Below are positions 7,961 through 17,251 of a DNA stretch of 64,000 nt, piece after piece. Source of the DNA: Gemmata massiliana (GTDB taxonomy: Bacteria > Planctomycetota > Planctomycetia > Gemmatales > Gemmataceae); the NCBI GenBank assembly GCA_000531095.1, contig HG799464.1:312841-376840 (forward strand). The letters run 5' to 3'. Made by a program: the position numbers and the translations under genes. Numbering within the stretch: the first letter of the stretch is position 1; every line of letters begins with the position of its first letter. The notes beneath the pieces were generated by a model, which saw only the letters and a list, made by a program, of their open reading frames with translations, made no database searches and was not told where the DNA came from.

Positions 7961-8899
7961 TCACGCCGCAGTGCGAGGTTCTGGCTTCCCCTGTCGGGAG
8001 GCTTGGTCGAATTCTCGGACCGCGTCGACAGCCAGTTGGATCGCCGGACCGGTCCACTCGTTCATGTTCGCGGTGAAGCCCGCCTTAACCCCCGCTTGAG
8101 TGACATAGGCCAAAAGCGCCCCAACCGAACACAACTTTTGGGACGCGAGTTTCGCATCATACTCCCTGAGTCGGCGGTGCAACTCCTGGCCGTTCGATGG
8201 CAGATTCGCGTTTTTTGATGGATCGGCTTTCTGGGGGTCCGGTTTCAGTGCTTCGGTTTTGGGAACTTCTGTTTTTGGGGCTTCGGTTTTTGCTGTTGGT
8301 GCCTTTATGTTCGCTGGCGCCGGTTCATTAATTTTGGATACATCCGCCCGGGCCGCTTCTTTCTTCGGCTCAGTAGCAACGAACCCGGAAGGTGTGGGCT
8401 TTGCGCTGGGCTGGGACTTGGCTTTGGGAACCGCGAACGACGGTAGTTGCGGTGGTTGCACGATTTGCTTCTTCACCGGATCGTATTCCACCCACTGGGC
8501 CGAGAGCCGGTATAGATAGCGCCCGATTCCGAATTTCACAGCCGCACGCTTGAGCGCATCGCTGAACGCGGCCTTGAGCCGATCGCCCATGTCGGGCTGT
8601 TCGCTCGGTGACCCGACATCGGTTTTCGTGATCCACCGGTCGCCGAGTTTGCACCGGAGCCGGCACATTACGGAGCCGTCCGGCAGGATCTTGTAAACGT
8701 CCTCCCAGTTCTCGACTCCGAGTACCTCATCGAGCCGATCCTGAATGAGCCGGGCATCGATGTATGCCATCGCGAGGCAGCGGTTGTTTTTCACCATCTG
8801 CGGCTTGAACTTTACGTCGCGCGGGTTGAACGGTGCGGCGAGTTCCGAGGTGAGTGCGAGCATTTGTGGGTCGCGGGACATTACTGTTTCTGTGGACAT
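7961..8899 (-). CDS. Rad52/Rad22-family single-strand annealing protein
   Basis: 312 aa from ATG 8899, preceded by AAAGGG nine bases upstream; an open extension further upstream is not conserved-looking. Residues about 20-155 match the Rad52/Rad22 DNA-repair fold: 'CLAMAYIDARLIQDRLDEVLG', 'VMCRLRCKLGDRWI', 'KAAFSDALKRAAVKFGIGRYLY'. Such proteins coat ssDNA and promote annealing; in bacteria they are mostly phage or accessory genes but are recurrent in planctomycetes. A low-complexity linker (about 165-240) rich in K, P, T, E and A with 'KTEAPKTEVPKTEALK' follows, then a short conserved-looking helical tail. No phage genes are adjacent. Family call firm, in vivo role inferred. Confidence 0.8.
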   Translation of the reverse strand: MSTETVMSRDPQMLALTSELAAPFNPRDVKFKPQMVKNNRCLAMAYIDARLIQDRLDEVLGVENWEDVYKILPDGSVMCRLRCKLGDRWITKTDVGSPSEQPDMGDRLKAAFSDALKRAAVKFGIGRYLYRLSAQWVEYDPVKKQIVQPPQLPSFAVPKAKSQPSAKPTPSGFVATEPKKEAARADVSKINEPAPANIKAPTAKTEAPKTEVPKTEALKPDPQKADPSKNANLPSNGQELHRRLREYDAKLASQKLCSVGALLAYVTQAGVKAGFTANMNEWTGPAIQLAVDAVREFDQASRQGKPEPRTAA

Positions 8900-9334
8900 A
8901 TTTGCCCTTTCAAAATTTGGGTGATAGTGTAGTATACGGATGTAATTGTGGTGGTTTCCATGTCCGTTGGGATTTAGCGGTCGATTGATTTGGGGTGATT
9001 GTGCCGGTTTTGTGAGCACGAACGTGGGTCGACAAAATACTGATGAAAGCTGGGAGAGGTGGCGTGATTGGGAGTGAATTCAGGTGGAAACAGCGGATTT
9101 GTTAGCGAATGTTACCCCACAATCGACGCCGAACAGGAACGTACAGAGTTGCTAATGTACTTGAGGTGAAACGGTTTACGGCGCGATTGGAGTTCGCCGT
9201 CCTATGCGCGCGAGGCACGGGCCGGAAATGTTAGCATTTGTCATCAACGATCCTGGGACGGAATTTTGCGCGATGAGACGTGTTCTCGCAAAATCCTCGT
9301 CCCAGTACCCACTGGTGCGTTCGGGCACCTGGGT
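8900..9334. other. Intergenic region upstream of the Rad52-family gene
   Basis: Holds the 3' flank of the phosphohexomutase gene and the 5' flank of the Rad52-family gene, both minus strand. A TATACT on the minus strand (8931-8936), about 32 bases before the start, is a plausible -10 element without a good -35. A long inverted repeat lies at 9255-9303. No ORF looks coding. Confidence 0.4.
9255..9303. repeat. Long imperfect hairpin after the phosphohexomutase gene
   Basis: GGGACG (9255-9260) and ATTTTGCG (9263-9270) pair with CGCAAAAT (9287-9294) and CGTCCC (9298-9303), with 2- and 3-nt internal bulges and a 16-nt loop. It lies 32 bp past the phosphohexomutase stop. It may serve as a 3'-end structure, although no T-tract follows. 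Confidence 0.5.
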
Positions 9335-11305
9335 TTACCGACTCAGTTTGTCCGCCCCTGGCGCTGGCGTCTGGCCGATGGTCGCAAGGGCGTTAGTCAG
9401 AAAGTTGGTCGCGATTTTCTGCACGCGGACATCGATCGCGGCGCACGAAGAGTCCCAGGCGTCTTGCGGCATACCGGCCTTCCAAGGCGCCCCGGACACT
9501 TCGATATACGCCTTGGCCTTCGGCTCAGTGCCGCTCGGACGCAGGCAGACTTTCGCGGTCTGACTGTCACCACCCAAGCGGAAGATGAGGAAATTTCGCG
9601 CGGCCTTGTCGGTGTCGCCTTTGAACGGCCCCATGCGGCCGTCGGGGTCTTGGAGATCCTCGAAACTCGTGACCGGTAGGCCGCCGATTTCCTTCGGAGG
9701 GTTCTGGCGCAGCGCGTCCAGCATGCGCGCCATGTTGACCTTTCCCTCCAGGCCGGTCAGCACAATGTTCAACAGTTCGTTGCGGAAGTAGCCGAACTGC
9801 CGGTTGAGGTCGTCGAGGTAGTCCACGAGTGTGCGCCCCTGGCGCTTCTGGTAGAGCGCGGCTTCGGCCAGGAGCAGCGCTGCGCACGCGGAGTCCTTGT
9901 CGCGCACCCCCGCGGTGGCCATGATGCCGTGGCTTTCTTCGGTGGCGATGACGAAGTCCGCGATCGAGCCGCGCACGTCACCGTACTGGCCGGTGGATTC
10001 GATCTGCCAGAGTGCGTCCGCGTGGTATTTGAAGCCCACCAGGAGGTCGCTAATAACTTGCGCGCCGAACTGCCGGCCGATCCGCGTGACCTGACCCGTG
10101 GTCACTTCCGTCGTGATGACGATGGGCGCTGCGGGCAACGAGCCGGAGCGCGCCAATTGCGCGAGTTTGAAGTGCGTGAGCAGCGCGGCGAGTTCGTTCC
10201 CGGTGATGAACCGGAACGTGCCCTTACCATCGGGCGAGCGGTTCGCCATTGCGCCCAACCGGTCCGCGTCCGGGTCGGTGGAGATGATGAGGTCCGCGTG
10301 GCGCTCGATGCCGACGCGCTCGGCCCGGTCCATGCACTCCGGCACTTCGGGATTCGGGGTCTTCGTCACGTTCGGGAACTGACCGTCGGGCGTCGCCTGT
10401 TCGGGCACCGGGATCGGGCGGAACCCTTGTGCTTCCAGCACCTCGCCGGCACAGAACCCGCCGCACCCGTGCATCGGCGTGAACACGACGCGGAGTTCGT
10501 CGACCTTTGGCGGCCCGAGCGCGCTCTCGTGGCGACACAGCTCGATGAACGCGCGGTGCGGTGCGTCATCGAGGAGTTGGACCTTCCCGGCCCGCAGCGC
10601 GTCTGCGAACGGGATGTGCTTGATGACCGAGACCTCTTCAACCATCTCGCTCATCAACTGGTCTTCGGGCGGTACGAGCTGGCTCCCGCGGTCGTCGTAA
10701 AACTTACTCCCGTTGTCGTCCGGCGGGTTGTGGCTGGCGGTCATGTTCAGCCCGCCGTGCGCGCGGAGGTAGCGGATCGTGAACGATAGTTCCGGCGTGG
10801 GAATGTAGCGCTTGCTGTCGGGCGGCAAGATCACGGCTTGGATGCCGTTGGCCGCATACACCCCGGCCGCGTGCTGGCAGAACTCGCGGCTGGAGAGGTG
10901 CAGAACCGGGTTCGGTAGCGCGGAGTTGTAGACCTTCCGCTTGTCCTCGAACTGGCGCACGTCGAACGCGAGCACCACGCGGAGCGGCGACACACCCGGG
11001 AACCGCTGGCGCAGGTATTCGCAGTGCCCCTGCACGCTCGCGCCGAGGGTCCAGAGGTTCATGCGGTTCGGCCCGATGCCGACCGCCCCGCGGCGCCCCC
11101 CGGTGCCGAACGGCATCACCTGATAGAAGGAGTCGAGCAGGACGGACCAGGCTCCCGCTTGAAAGAGGCTCTCAATCTGTGGCCGGTACGCGGCGAAATC
11201 GGGGTGCGTGAGCCAAGTGTTGAGGTTCGTGAGCGCCTTCTCTTTAAGTGCGGCGTCGGCATCGATCCCGGCGAACCCGGCCCGGGCTTGGGAGATAAGG
11301 TCCAT
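9335..11305 (-). CDS. Phospho-sugar mutase (phosphoglucomutase/phosphomannomutase family)
   Basis: 656 aa. All four alpha-D-phosphohexomutase signatures are present: catalytic serine loop TASHNPP (phospho-Ser191), metal loop DPDADRLG (344-351), sugar-specificity loop EESHG (456-460) and phosphate-binding RPSGTEPK (589-596). It interconverts hexose 1- and 6-phosphates through a bisphosphorylated intermediate. The length is near the long PGM2/PgcA branch rather than the short PMM/GlmM branch. EESHG is common in phosphoglucomutase-like members but does not settle glucose versus mannose. A single cytoplasmic enzyme with no obvious operon partner. Confidence 0.9.
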   Translation of the reverse strand: MDLISQARAGFAGIDADAALKEKALTNLNTWLTHPDFAAYRPQIESLFQAGAWSVLLDSFYQVMPFGTGGRRGAVGIGPNRMNLWTLGASVQGHCEYLRQRFPGVSPLRVVLAFDVRQFEDKRKVYNSALPNPVLHLSSREFCQHAAGVYAANGIQAVILPPDSKRYIPTPELSFTIRYLRAHGGLNMTASHNPPDDNGSKFYDDRGSQLVPPEDQLMSEMVEEVSVIKHIPFADALRAGKVQLLDDAPHRAFIELCRHESALGPPKVDELRVVFTPMHGCGGFCAGEVLEAQGFRPIPVPEQATPDGQFPNVTKTPNPEVPECMDRAERVGIERHADLIISTDPDADRLGAMANRSPDGKGTFRFITGNELAALLTHFKLAQLARSGSLPAAPIVITTEVTTGQVTRIGRQFGAQVISDLLVGFKYHADALWQIESTGQYGDVRGSIADFVIATEESHGIMATAGVRDKDSACAALLLAEAALYQKRQGRTLVDYLDDLNRQFGYFRNELLNIVLTGLEGKVNMARMLDALRQNPPKEIGGLPVTSFEDLQDPDGRMGPFKGDTDKAARNFLIFRLGGDSQTAKVCLRPSGTEPKAKAYIEVSGAPWKAGMPQDAWDSSCAAIDVRVQKIATNFLTNALATIGQTPAPGADKLSR

Positions 11306-11379
11306 GAACGTGCGTCCTCGCGGCGAACAGAAGCGGTCGGAGAAAACTTACCGGCCGCTCCCCGCGAAGACTACTGCAT

Positions 11380-11829
11380 TCACTCGGCAGGTGTGCCGGC
11401 TGTGACCATTGTGAACCCTACCGGTGGTGTGGTGTGGACGTTGATCGTGTGGTCGAGGTGTGGGGGGGACGCACCGTCCGCCGGGTCCACAAAGACGAAG
11501 ATCTCGTAGACGCGGTTCGTTTGCAGGTTCGCGCCCGGGATGACGAGAGTGAAGCCCGCACCACCATTAGCGGGGATGTTTGTTGTGAGCGGGGCGGGCG
11601 GTGCCGGTGGGGGCGGAGTGAGGTCGGTGAAGGTGACCTTGTACCGCAGGTCGCCTCGATTGGTCGTGATGTTCACCGTGAGATCGACCCCGGGTGGAAC
11701 GAACGAATTCGCAAATGGATTAATAATGTGGGGGGCTGCGGCAACACCACCCGGGCTCTGCCCCGCTGCCAATAGTGGGGTGAGTTGTTTGTTCTGTTTA
11801 GTTGGTTTTGTCAGTTTCTTTTTGCCCAC
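11380..11829 (-). CDS. Small proline-rich protein downstream of a Ser/Thr kinase
   Basis: 149 aa from GTG 11829, chosen because GGAAAGG lies nine bases upstream and translation then begins 32 bp after the kinase stop. The head is basic ('GKKKLTKPTKQNKQL') and without a signal peptide. It is followed by a possible beta-sandwich: 'VDLTVNITTNRGDLRYKVTFTD', a polyproline run (PPPPAPPAP) and 'AGFTLVIPGANLQTNRVYEIFVFVDPADG'. I do not recognise the family. Spacing and orientation suggest co-expression with the kinase; a substrate or partner role is only inference. Confidence 0.6.
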   Translation of the reverse strand: MGKKKLTKPTKQNKQLTPLLAAGQSPGGVAAAPHIINPFANSFVPPGVDLTVNITTNRGDLRYKVTFTDLTPPPPAPPAPLTTNIPANGGAGFTLVIPGANLQTNRVYEIFVFVDPADGASPPHLDHTINVHTTPPVGFTMVTAGTPAE

Positions 11830-11861
11830 GGGCGGGAACCTTTCCGAGAGTGAGGAACGTG

Positions 11862-13820
11862 TTACGGATCGAGCTTGGAAACGGTGAGGTCGCGCACGAT
11901 GCACTGCCCGCCCTGGCAAAAGATGCCGATCCCCGATCCGAGGGTCGGGGATGTGAACTTGTAATCACGGAAAGCGGGTGGCAGTTTCGTTGCTCCCAGT
12001 CGGTTGAGTCTTGCTATTGTGCCGGTTTCGATTCCTTGGCGATTATCCGTGAGGCGGTTCAGTCGCACGCCGTCGATCCAGGTATCCACGGCATCGGGTC
12101 GAACTTCCATGACGACGCGGACGAATTGGACCAACAATTTTTCCCCCTCAGGATCCCAAGGCGCTTCCCGTTTCTCGACCGTTACCGGTGAGCCGTTCTC
12201 GTTGTCTTGCCACCAATACAACCCGCATTGGCTCTGGAGGATCTGTTTTGCCGGACCTGAACCGGGCGGGTTTGGTAAGGCGGTTCTGGGGCTGGGGCCG
12301 GCCCAAATTAGCGACTCGTGTTTAAACGGTAGCCCGTCCCACGTGCGGCGCCCGGCGTAGATCCCCGCGCAAATTTCCTGTAGCGTCGTCTGAAATGCGA
12401 CGCCCACTTTTGCCTCCACTTTGTACGGGAAGGACAATGGTTCGTTGGCCAAACTCGTGATGCCGACCTGAGAATTTGTGAACGAGTGGTACCCGTCGAT
12501 TGTGTCGGGGTGTAGTTCGTGCCCGGGCTCGTGAGTGGGTTGGACGAGGAGCTTACCCTTCTCATCGGTCAATCTGACTTTCTCCCCACCCGCGACGCGC
12601 TCGGCGAATGTCTTCGGCGGGTTCTCCAGTTTCGTGGGATTGCTGAACAGCGCGGCGAAAGCCACGAGAGCCACCGCGCTGCACGACATTAGTACCACGC
12701 GGTCACGCCGCGGATATTTGTTGCGCTCCGGTTCTGGGAGGACTACGGTGGTCGGCGGCGAGGGGGCTGGCACCGGAACGCTGATCGGCTTACCGCCGAG
12801 CCAGCAATCGAGATCGTCGGCGAGGGCCGCTGCGGTCGAATAGCGGTTTTCCGGCTTCTTCGCGAGACACTTCCATACGATCGCCTGGAGCGCCACCGGG
12901 ACGTCCGGCGAGAGTGTCGTGATCGGCTGCGGTTCGGCGGTGCGGATGCTGTGATAAACGTCGGTGATACCGTCGTCGATGAAGGGGCGTTGGCCGGTGA
13001 GCAGTTCGTATAGGGTGACTCCCAGCGCCCACACGTCACACCCGGCAGTGAGGTTACCCTTTTTGCCGAGGGTCTGTTCGGGCGACATGTACTGCCGCGT
13101 GCCGACGGGCAAACCGGTGTAGGTCAGGTCGGAATCGTCGTCGATACACTTTGCGAGCCCGAAGTCCGCGACCATCGGTTCGTTACCCGGTCCGAGCAAG
13201 ATGTTGAGCGGTTTGAGATCACGGTGAAAGATCCGGACAGCGTGCAGAGCCTCGACCGCGCGCGCGACTTTCACCATGAGGCGGACCGCGGCGCGAAGAT
13301 CCGTGCGGATGCGGTTGAGTTGCTCGCTGAGTGTACCCCCGGGCACGAACTCCATCGTGCAGTAGGGGAACCCGTGCCAGTCGCCCGCGTCGTAAACGGG
13401 CACGATGTTTGGGTGTTTGATGGACGCGAGCGTGTGAACCTCGCGCACGAATCGGTCACGAGTGACGTCATCGTTGTTGCCGGGGTTAGTGAGCTTCAGC
13501 GCGACGAGGCGCCCCGTCGCGGTGTGTGTGGCGCGGTAGACCACACCCATTCCCCCGCGCCCGATGAGCTTCTCGATGACGTAGCCGGGGATCGGTGGCA
13601 ACGAAGCCGCGCGCGGCGCGACCATGTTTTCGGTCGATTCGGGGTGCGTGATCCGTTCGGGATCGTTCGGTCCGGGGGTGGATACGGCCGGGAGCGTAGC
13701 ACCCAGAAGGTCGGCACTGATAGGAGCACCCGGCGCAAGCCAATCCTCAGTTGGACGGCGCAGCTCCTGGGATCGGTCCGCGTCTGGGGCGAATTGTGTT
13801 TCGGTGTTCGAGTCAGGCAT
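11862..13820 (-). CDS. Membrane Ser/Thr protein kinase with extracytoplasmic domain
   Basis: 652 aa. A Hanks-type kinase domain spans about 78-342: glycine loop GRGGMGVVY (87-95), Lys109 (VALKL), catalytic HRDLKPLN (199-206, Asp201), DFG (219-221), and activation segment ending MSPEQ. A Pro-rich linker and one transmembrane helix (about 375-392) lead to an extracytoplasmic domain of about 250 residues with many Trp, Gly and beta-prone stretches. This may be a concanavalin/LamG-like fold, which is a guess. All catalytic residues are present, so it should be active. A small gene follows 32 bp downstream; mnmG is divergent. Planctomycetes have many such kinases and no substrate can be inferred. 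Confidence 0.88.
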   Translation of the reverse strand: MPDSNTETQFAPDADRSQELRRPTEDWLAPGAPISADLLGATLPAVSTPGPNDPERITHPESTENMVAPRAASLPPIPGYVIEKLIGRGGMGVVYRATHTATGRLVALKLTNPGNNDDVTRDRFVREVHTLASIKHPNIVPVYDAGDWHGFPYCTMEFVPGGTLSEQLNRIRTDLRAAVRLMVKVARAVEALHAVRIFHRDLKPLNILLGPGNEPMVADFGLAKCIDDDSDLTYTGLPVGTRQYMSPEQTLGKKGNLTAGCDVWALGVTLYELLTGQRPFIDDGITDVYHSIRTAEPQPITTLSPDVPVALQAIVWKCLAKKPENRYSTAAALADDLDCWLGGKPISVPVPAPSPPTTVVLPEPERNKYPRRDRVVLMSCSAVALVAFAALFSNPTKLENPPKTFAERVAGGEKVRLTDEKGKLLVQPTHEPGHELHPDTIDGYHSFTNSQVGITSLANEPLSFPYKVEAKVGVAFQTTLQEICAGIYAGRRTWDGLPFKHESLIWAGPSPRTALPNPPGSGPAKQILQSQCGLYWWQDNENGSPVTVEKREAPWDPEGEKLLVQFVRVVMEVRPDAVDTWIDGVRLNRLTDNRQGIETGTIARLNRLGATKLPPAFRDYKFTSPTLGSGIGIFCQGGQCIVRDLTVSKLDP

Positions 13821-14159
13821 AGGTTGCTGGTGCGGTTGGGTGAAAGGTCACGCACTTTTGGCGCAACTTGTGAGTGCAACTCCTTCAATCAAAGCCGGGT
13901 GAAGATGAGGTGGCACGATTGTGTTCGCGAACGGGGCCGTGGAGTTTCGTCAGGTGCGATCATGGTGTGGCTCGGGGTTCAAGAAACGCCACACATAATA
14001 CCCGATGCTCAGGCGCTGTGAAGAATGTGCACCGTGGAATTCATCTTCGCCGCACGAACTTAGTCGGACCGAAGATCGAACCCGGTGGTGGCCAGGTGCG
14101 TCGATTTTCCGACGCTATCATGAACGGAGCGTCTGTCGATCGAGTTTGGCGAGGCAATC
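13821..14159. other. Divergent intergenic region (kinase / mnmG)
   Basis: Should hold both promoters. The only structure I see is a 7-bp stem GTGTGGC (13965-13971) / GCCACAC (13988-13994) with a 16-nt loop. No ORF with a recognisable product and no clear -35/-10 pair. Confidence 0.4.
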
Positions 14160-15995
14160 GTGAGCACCCTGGAATATCGGTTCGATGTCGTTGTGGTCGG
14201 CGCGGGGCACGCGGGTACGGAGGCGGCGATGGCCGCCGCTCGCCTGGGCCTTAAAACGTGCCTCCTCAGTATGAATGCGGACGCGGTTGCTCAGATGAGC
14301 TGCAACCCGGCCATCGGTGGCGTGGCGAAGGGGCAAATCGTCCGCGAGATCGATGCCCTCGGCGGCGTGATGGGGAAGTGCATCGATGCCAGCGGGATTC
14401 AGTTCCGCGTGCTGAACGCCTCGAAGGGGCCGGCGATGCACTCGCCGCGCGCCCAGGCCGACAAGAAGCTCTACCAATTCACGATGAAGCGGTGGGTCGA
14501 GGAGCAGGAAAACCTCACGCTCCGCCAGGAACTTGTCGAAGGTCTGCTGCTGGAAGAGTTCTCCGATTCCGGTTCGGCCGCAACGAAGCGCGCCATCGGC
14601 GTCGTGACGCGCGGCGACACGCGCTACCTGGCGCCAGCGGTGATTCTGACTACCGGCACGTTCCTCAAAGCGATCATGCACACGGGCGAGGCGAAGACTG
14701 TCGGCGGGCGCGCCGGTGATTCGTCCGCCGAGGGGATGAGTAACAGCCTCGCCGCTGCGGGGTTCGAGTTGGCCCGATTCAAGACCGGCACCCCGTGTCG
14801 GCTCAACGGGCGCACGATTGATTTCACGAAATGTACCGTTCAGCCGGGTGACGACACTCCGCGGCCGTTCAGCTTCAGCACCGAGAAGATCACCGTTCCG
14901 CAAGTCGTTTGCCACAGCACCGAAACTACGGCCGCTGTTCACGACATCATCCGCGCGAATTTGCACCGCGCCCCGATGTATTCGGGCCAAATTTGCGGGC
15001 GCGGACCACGATACTGTCCCAGTATTGAGGACAAGGTGGTGCGGTTCGCCGACAAGGATTCGCACCTCATCTTCCTGGAACCCGAGGGTCTGAATACGCG
15101 GGAGTATTACTGCAACGGCATCAGCACCAGTCTGCCGAAGGACGTGCAGGCCGAAATGCTAAAGCACATCCCGGGACTGGAGAACGCGGAAGTGATGCGC
15201 TGGGGGTACGCGGTCGAGTACGACTTCGCCCCGCCAACGCAACTTCACCCGACACTCGAAACCAAGCCGGTCACCGGGCTTTACTTCGCCGGGCAGATCA
15301 ACGGCACCACAGGTTACGAAGAAGCAGCAGCTCAGGGGCTGATGGCTGGTTTGAACGCGGCCCTCAAGCTTAAGGGGGAACAGCCGCTCGTCCTCGACCG
15401 GAGCCAGGCGTACATCGGCGTGCTGCTCGACGACCTCGTGACGAAGGGGGTGGACGAGCCGTATCGCATGTTCACGTCGCGTGCGGAGTACCGACTCCTC
15501 CTACGGCACGATAACGCCGACCGACGGCTCACCCCGTTGGGGCGCCGGGTCGGGTCCGTGAGCGATGCCGACTGGGAGCGCTTCCAGCGGAAGGAGCAAG
15601 GCATCACTGAGCTTCAGCACACGCTGAAAACGAACCGCAGTGACGGCGACAACCTCGCGACGTGGTTGCGACGCACGGAGGTCGAGTGGTCCGCGGTCGT
15701 CACGCGCTTGCCGGCCCTCGCCGAGTGGGACGCTCGGCCCGATGTCGTCGAGCAGGTCGTTCTAGAGGCGAAGTACAGCGGGTACATCGACCGTCAGGCG
15801 GCGGAGGTGGAGCGCTTCCAGCGCCTGGAGCACCGACGCATCCCCTCCACCTTTGACTTCGCCGCAGTTCACCAACTCCGCCACGAAGCGCGTGAGAAGC
15901 TGAGTCGGGTGCGCCCCACGAGTTTAGGTCAGGCGAGCCGCATCAGCGGCATCACCCCGGCCGACTTAGCAATGCTGTTGCTTTATCTCGATTGA
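14160..15995 (+). CDS. mnmG: tRNA uridine-5-carboxymethylaminomethyl modification enzyme MnmG (GidA)
   Basis: 611 aa from GTG 14160. N-terminal FAD-binding motif '[19 protein letters not shown]' is followed by the GidA signatures '[25 protein letters not shown]' (split across the two halves of that stretch), '[11 protein letters not shown]', '[21 protein letters not shown]' and the C-terminal helical domain ending '[15 protein letters not shown]'. With MnmE it installs the carboxymethylaminomethyl group on wobble U34 of several tRNAs using FAD and methylenetetrahydrofolate. Length is close to the usual 620-630 residues. mnmE is not in the window; the gene stands alone. Confidence 0.95.
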   Translation: MSTLEYRFDVVVVGAGHAGTEAAMAAARLGLKTCLLSMNADAVAQMSCNPAIGGVAKGQIVREIDALGGVMGKCIDASGIQFRVLNASKGPAMHSPRAQADKKLYQFTMKRWVEEQENLTLRQELVEGLLLEEFSDSGSAATKRAIGVVTRGDTRYLAPAVILTTGTFLKAIMHTGEAKTVGGRAGDSSAEGMSNSLAAAGFELARFKTGTPCRLNGRTIDFTKCTVQPGDDTPRPFSFSTEKITVPQVVCHSTETTAAVHDIIRANLHRAPMYSGQICGRGPRYCPSIEDKVVRFADKDSHLIFLEPEGLNTREYYCNGISTSLPKDVQAEMLKHIPGLENAEVMRWGYAVEYDFAPPTQLHPTLETKPVTGLYFAGQINGTTGYEEAAAQGLMAGLNAALKLKGEQPLVLDRSQAYIGVLLDDLVTKGVDEPYRMFTSRAEYRLLLRHDNADRRLTPLGRRVGSVSDADWERFQRKEQGITELQHTLKTNRSDGDNLATWLRRTEVEWSAVVTRLPALAEWDARPDVVEQVVLEAKYSGYIDRQAAEVERFQRLEHRRIPSTFDFAAVHQLRHEAREKLSRVRPTSLGQASRISGITPADLAMLLLYLD

Positions 15996-15999
15996 GCAG

Positions 16000-16212
16000 T
16001 TATGGGCCGCTTGCCCGTTGGGGAGAAGCCGGGTAACCGGCACCACCCGCGGGGTCGGTCGCGGACTCGCTGACGCGCACCACCCGCACAGGTCTCACGG
16101 TTCCCGGCTCCGCTACGCGGAAAGCTGGCAAAATCGTGTGGGCTGCGGTAAGTGGGGCGCCGATGATTGACGCGACCGAGTCGGCAGGAGCCTGAGTCTG
16201 GTTCACGGGCAA
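16000..16212 (-). CDS. Possible small protein, uncertain
   Basis: 70 codons, ATG to TAA, convergent with mnmG and ending 5 bp after its stop. The translation begins MPVNQTQAPADSVASIIGAP and ends with GYPASPQRASGP. Composition is plausible but there is no signal peptide, domain or clear ribosome binding site. It could as easily be chance in GC-rich DNA. Confidence 0.28.
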   Translation of the reverse strand: MPVNQTQAPADSVASIIGAPLTAAHTILPAFRVAEPGTVRPVRVVRVSESATDPAGGAGYPASPQRASGP

Positions 16213-16334
16213 GAGCCGCAGTTTGTTCCGGCGCGAACGCGCGTGACGGGGCGACCTGGGTAAGGTGTCCGGATCAAAAGGTCGGAAGTTGGGTCGGGTG
16301 TGAATTTCACCCCGATTACGATGATCTCGACCCG

Positions 16335-16362
16335 TTGATCGGACAGCGACCTTAGGTATGAT
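16335..16362 (+). promoter_or_regulatory. Sigma-70-like promoter upstream of the two-component genes
   Basis: TTGATC (16335-16340) and TATGAT (16357-16362) are separated by 16 bp, close to the TTGACA/TATAAT consensus, and face the HTH-receiver gene. The start codon is about 246 bp away, implying a long leader. Confidence 0.35.
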
Positions 16363-16608
16363 GGGGTGAGGCAGTCGTAGCCGCTCCGTCTTGCACCGCT
16401 ACTGTGTCGCTTCACCCGGATCGATCGGCTGTCTTCCCCCTCCTGCGCCAGTCCGTTTCGTGCTTCGAGCGCGAGACGGGAAACGGCGCGGCCAGATGTC
16501 CTGCGTGAGTCACGGACGAAAGTTTCGGTCCGCAGCCCGGCTCGGTCGTTCGGCCGTGCGCGGATCTCCCCCATGCGAGCCGGCTGAGCCGGCCAGGTGG
16601 ATGCGCGT

Positions 16609-17190
16609 ATGAAGACGGTGTTCACAACCGGCGAAGCGGCGAAGATTTGCAAGGTTTCGCAGCAAACCATCATCCGCTGTTTCGACAACGGGCAGCTCAA
16701 AGGGTTCCGCGTCCCGGGTAGCAAGTTCCGGCGCATCCCCCGCGAGGCCCTGTACAAGTTCATGAAGGACAACGGCATCCCCACGGACGCCCTAGAGAGC
16801 GGCAAGCGCAAGGTGCTGCTCGTGGACGACGAGCCGGAAATCGTTCAGGTCGTCAACGACGCGCTCCAGGCCGACGGGCGCTTCGAGGTCCGGATCGCGT
16901 CCAACGGGTTCGACGCGGGCATGATGGTCAAGGACTACCGCCCGGACCTCATCATCCTCGACGTGATGCTGCCGGACATCAACGGCAAGGAAGTGTGCCA
17001 CCGCGTGCGCGCCGACGCTTCGATGGAAGACGTCCGGATCATCTGCATCTCGGGCATGATCGAAGAGGACAAGGTTCAGGAACTCAAACTCGCGGGCGCC
17101 GACGACTTCCTCCCGAAGCCGTTCGATGTGGACCACCTCATCGAGAAGATGTGCGCCCAACTGGATATCGAAACCGGCGTTCTGGCCTGA
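16609..17190 (+). CDS. Response regulator with N-terminal excisionase-type HTH
   Basis: 193 aa from ATG 16609 (AGG 11 bases upstream; a GTG four codons earlier is also open). Residues 1-55 are a MerR/excisionase-like helix-turn-helix ('FTTGEAAKICKVSQQTIIR', 'FRVPGSKFRRIPREAL'). Residues about 67-190 are a receiver domain: acidic pair D73-D74, phosphoacceptor D118 (LIILDVMLP), switch Ser148 and Lys170 (FLPKPF). The order is unusual because most response regulators carry the output domain after the receiver. It probably binds DNA in a phosphorylation-dependent way. The histidine kinase gene starts 62 bp downstream, so the pair should be one two-component system. Confidence 0.88.
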   Translation: MKTVFTTGEAAKICKVSQQTIIRCFDNGQLKGFRVPGSKFRRIPREALYKFMKDNGIPTDALESGKRKVLLVDDEPEIVQVVNDALQADGRFEVRIASNGFDAGMMVKDYRPDLIILDVMLPDINGKEVCHRVRADASMEDVRIICISGMIEEDKVQELKLAGADDFLPKPFDVDHLIEKMCAQLDIETGVLA

Positions 17191-17251
17191 AGTTGGTCCG
17201 GACGATCGGCCGGCACGGACCGGCCGTTCGCCTCAACCGAGGAGTCTCTCA

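Larger units (their letters stand above)
15996..16608. other. Long leader region before the HTH-receiver gene
   Basis: About 610 bp with no confident gene. It contains a weak minus-strand 70-codon ORF (16000-16212, listed separately) and a sigma-70-like promoter at 16335-16362. If that promoter is used, the response regulator mRNA has a leader of about 240 nt. No tRNA or known riboswitch was recognised. Confidence 0.4.

Noticed and set aside
16203-16811. Minus-strand open frame of 202 codons upstream of the HTH-receiver gene
   Set aside because: Runs antisense into the receiver gene, with no family resemblance or ribosome binding site.
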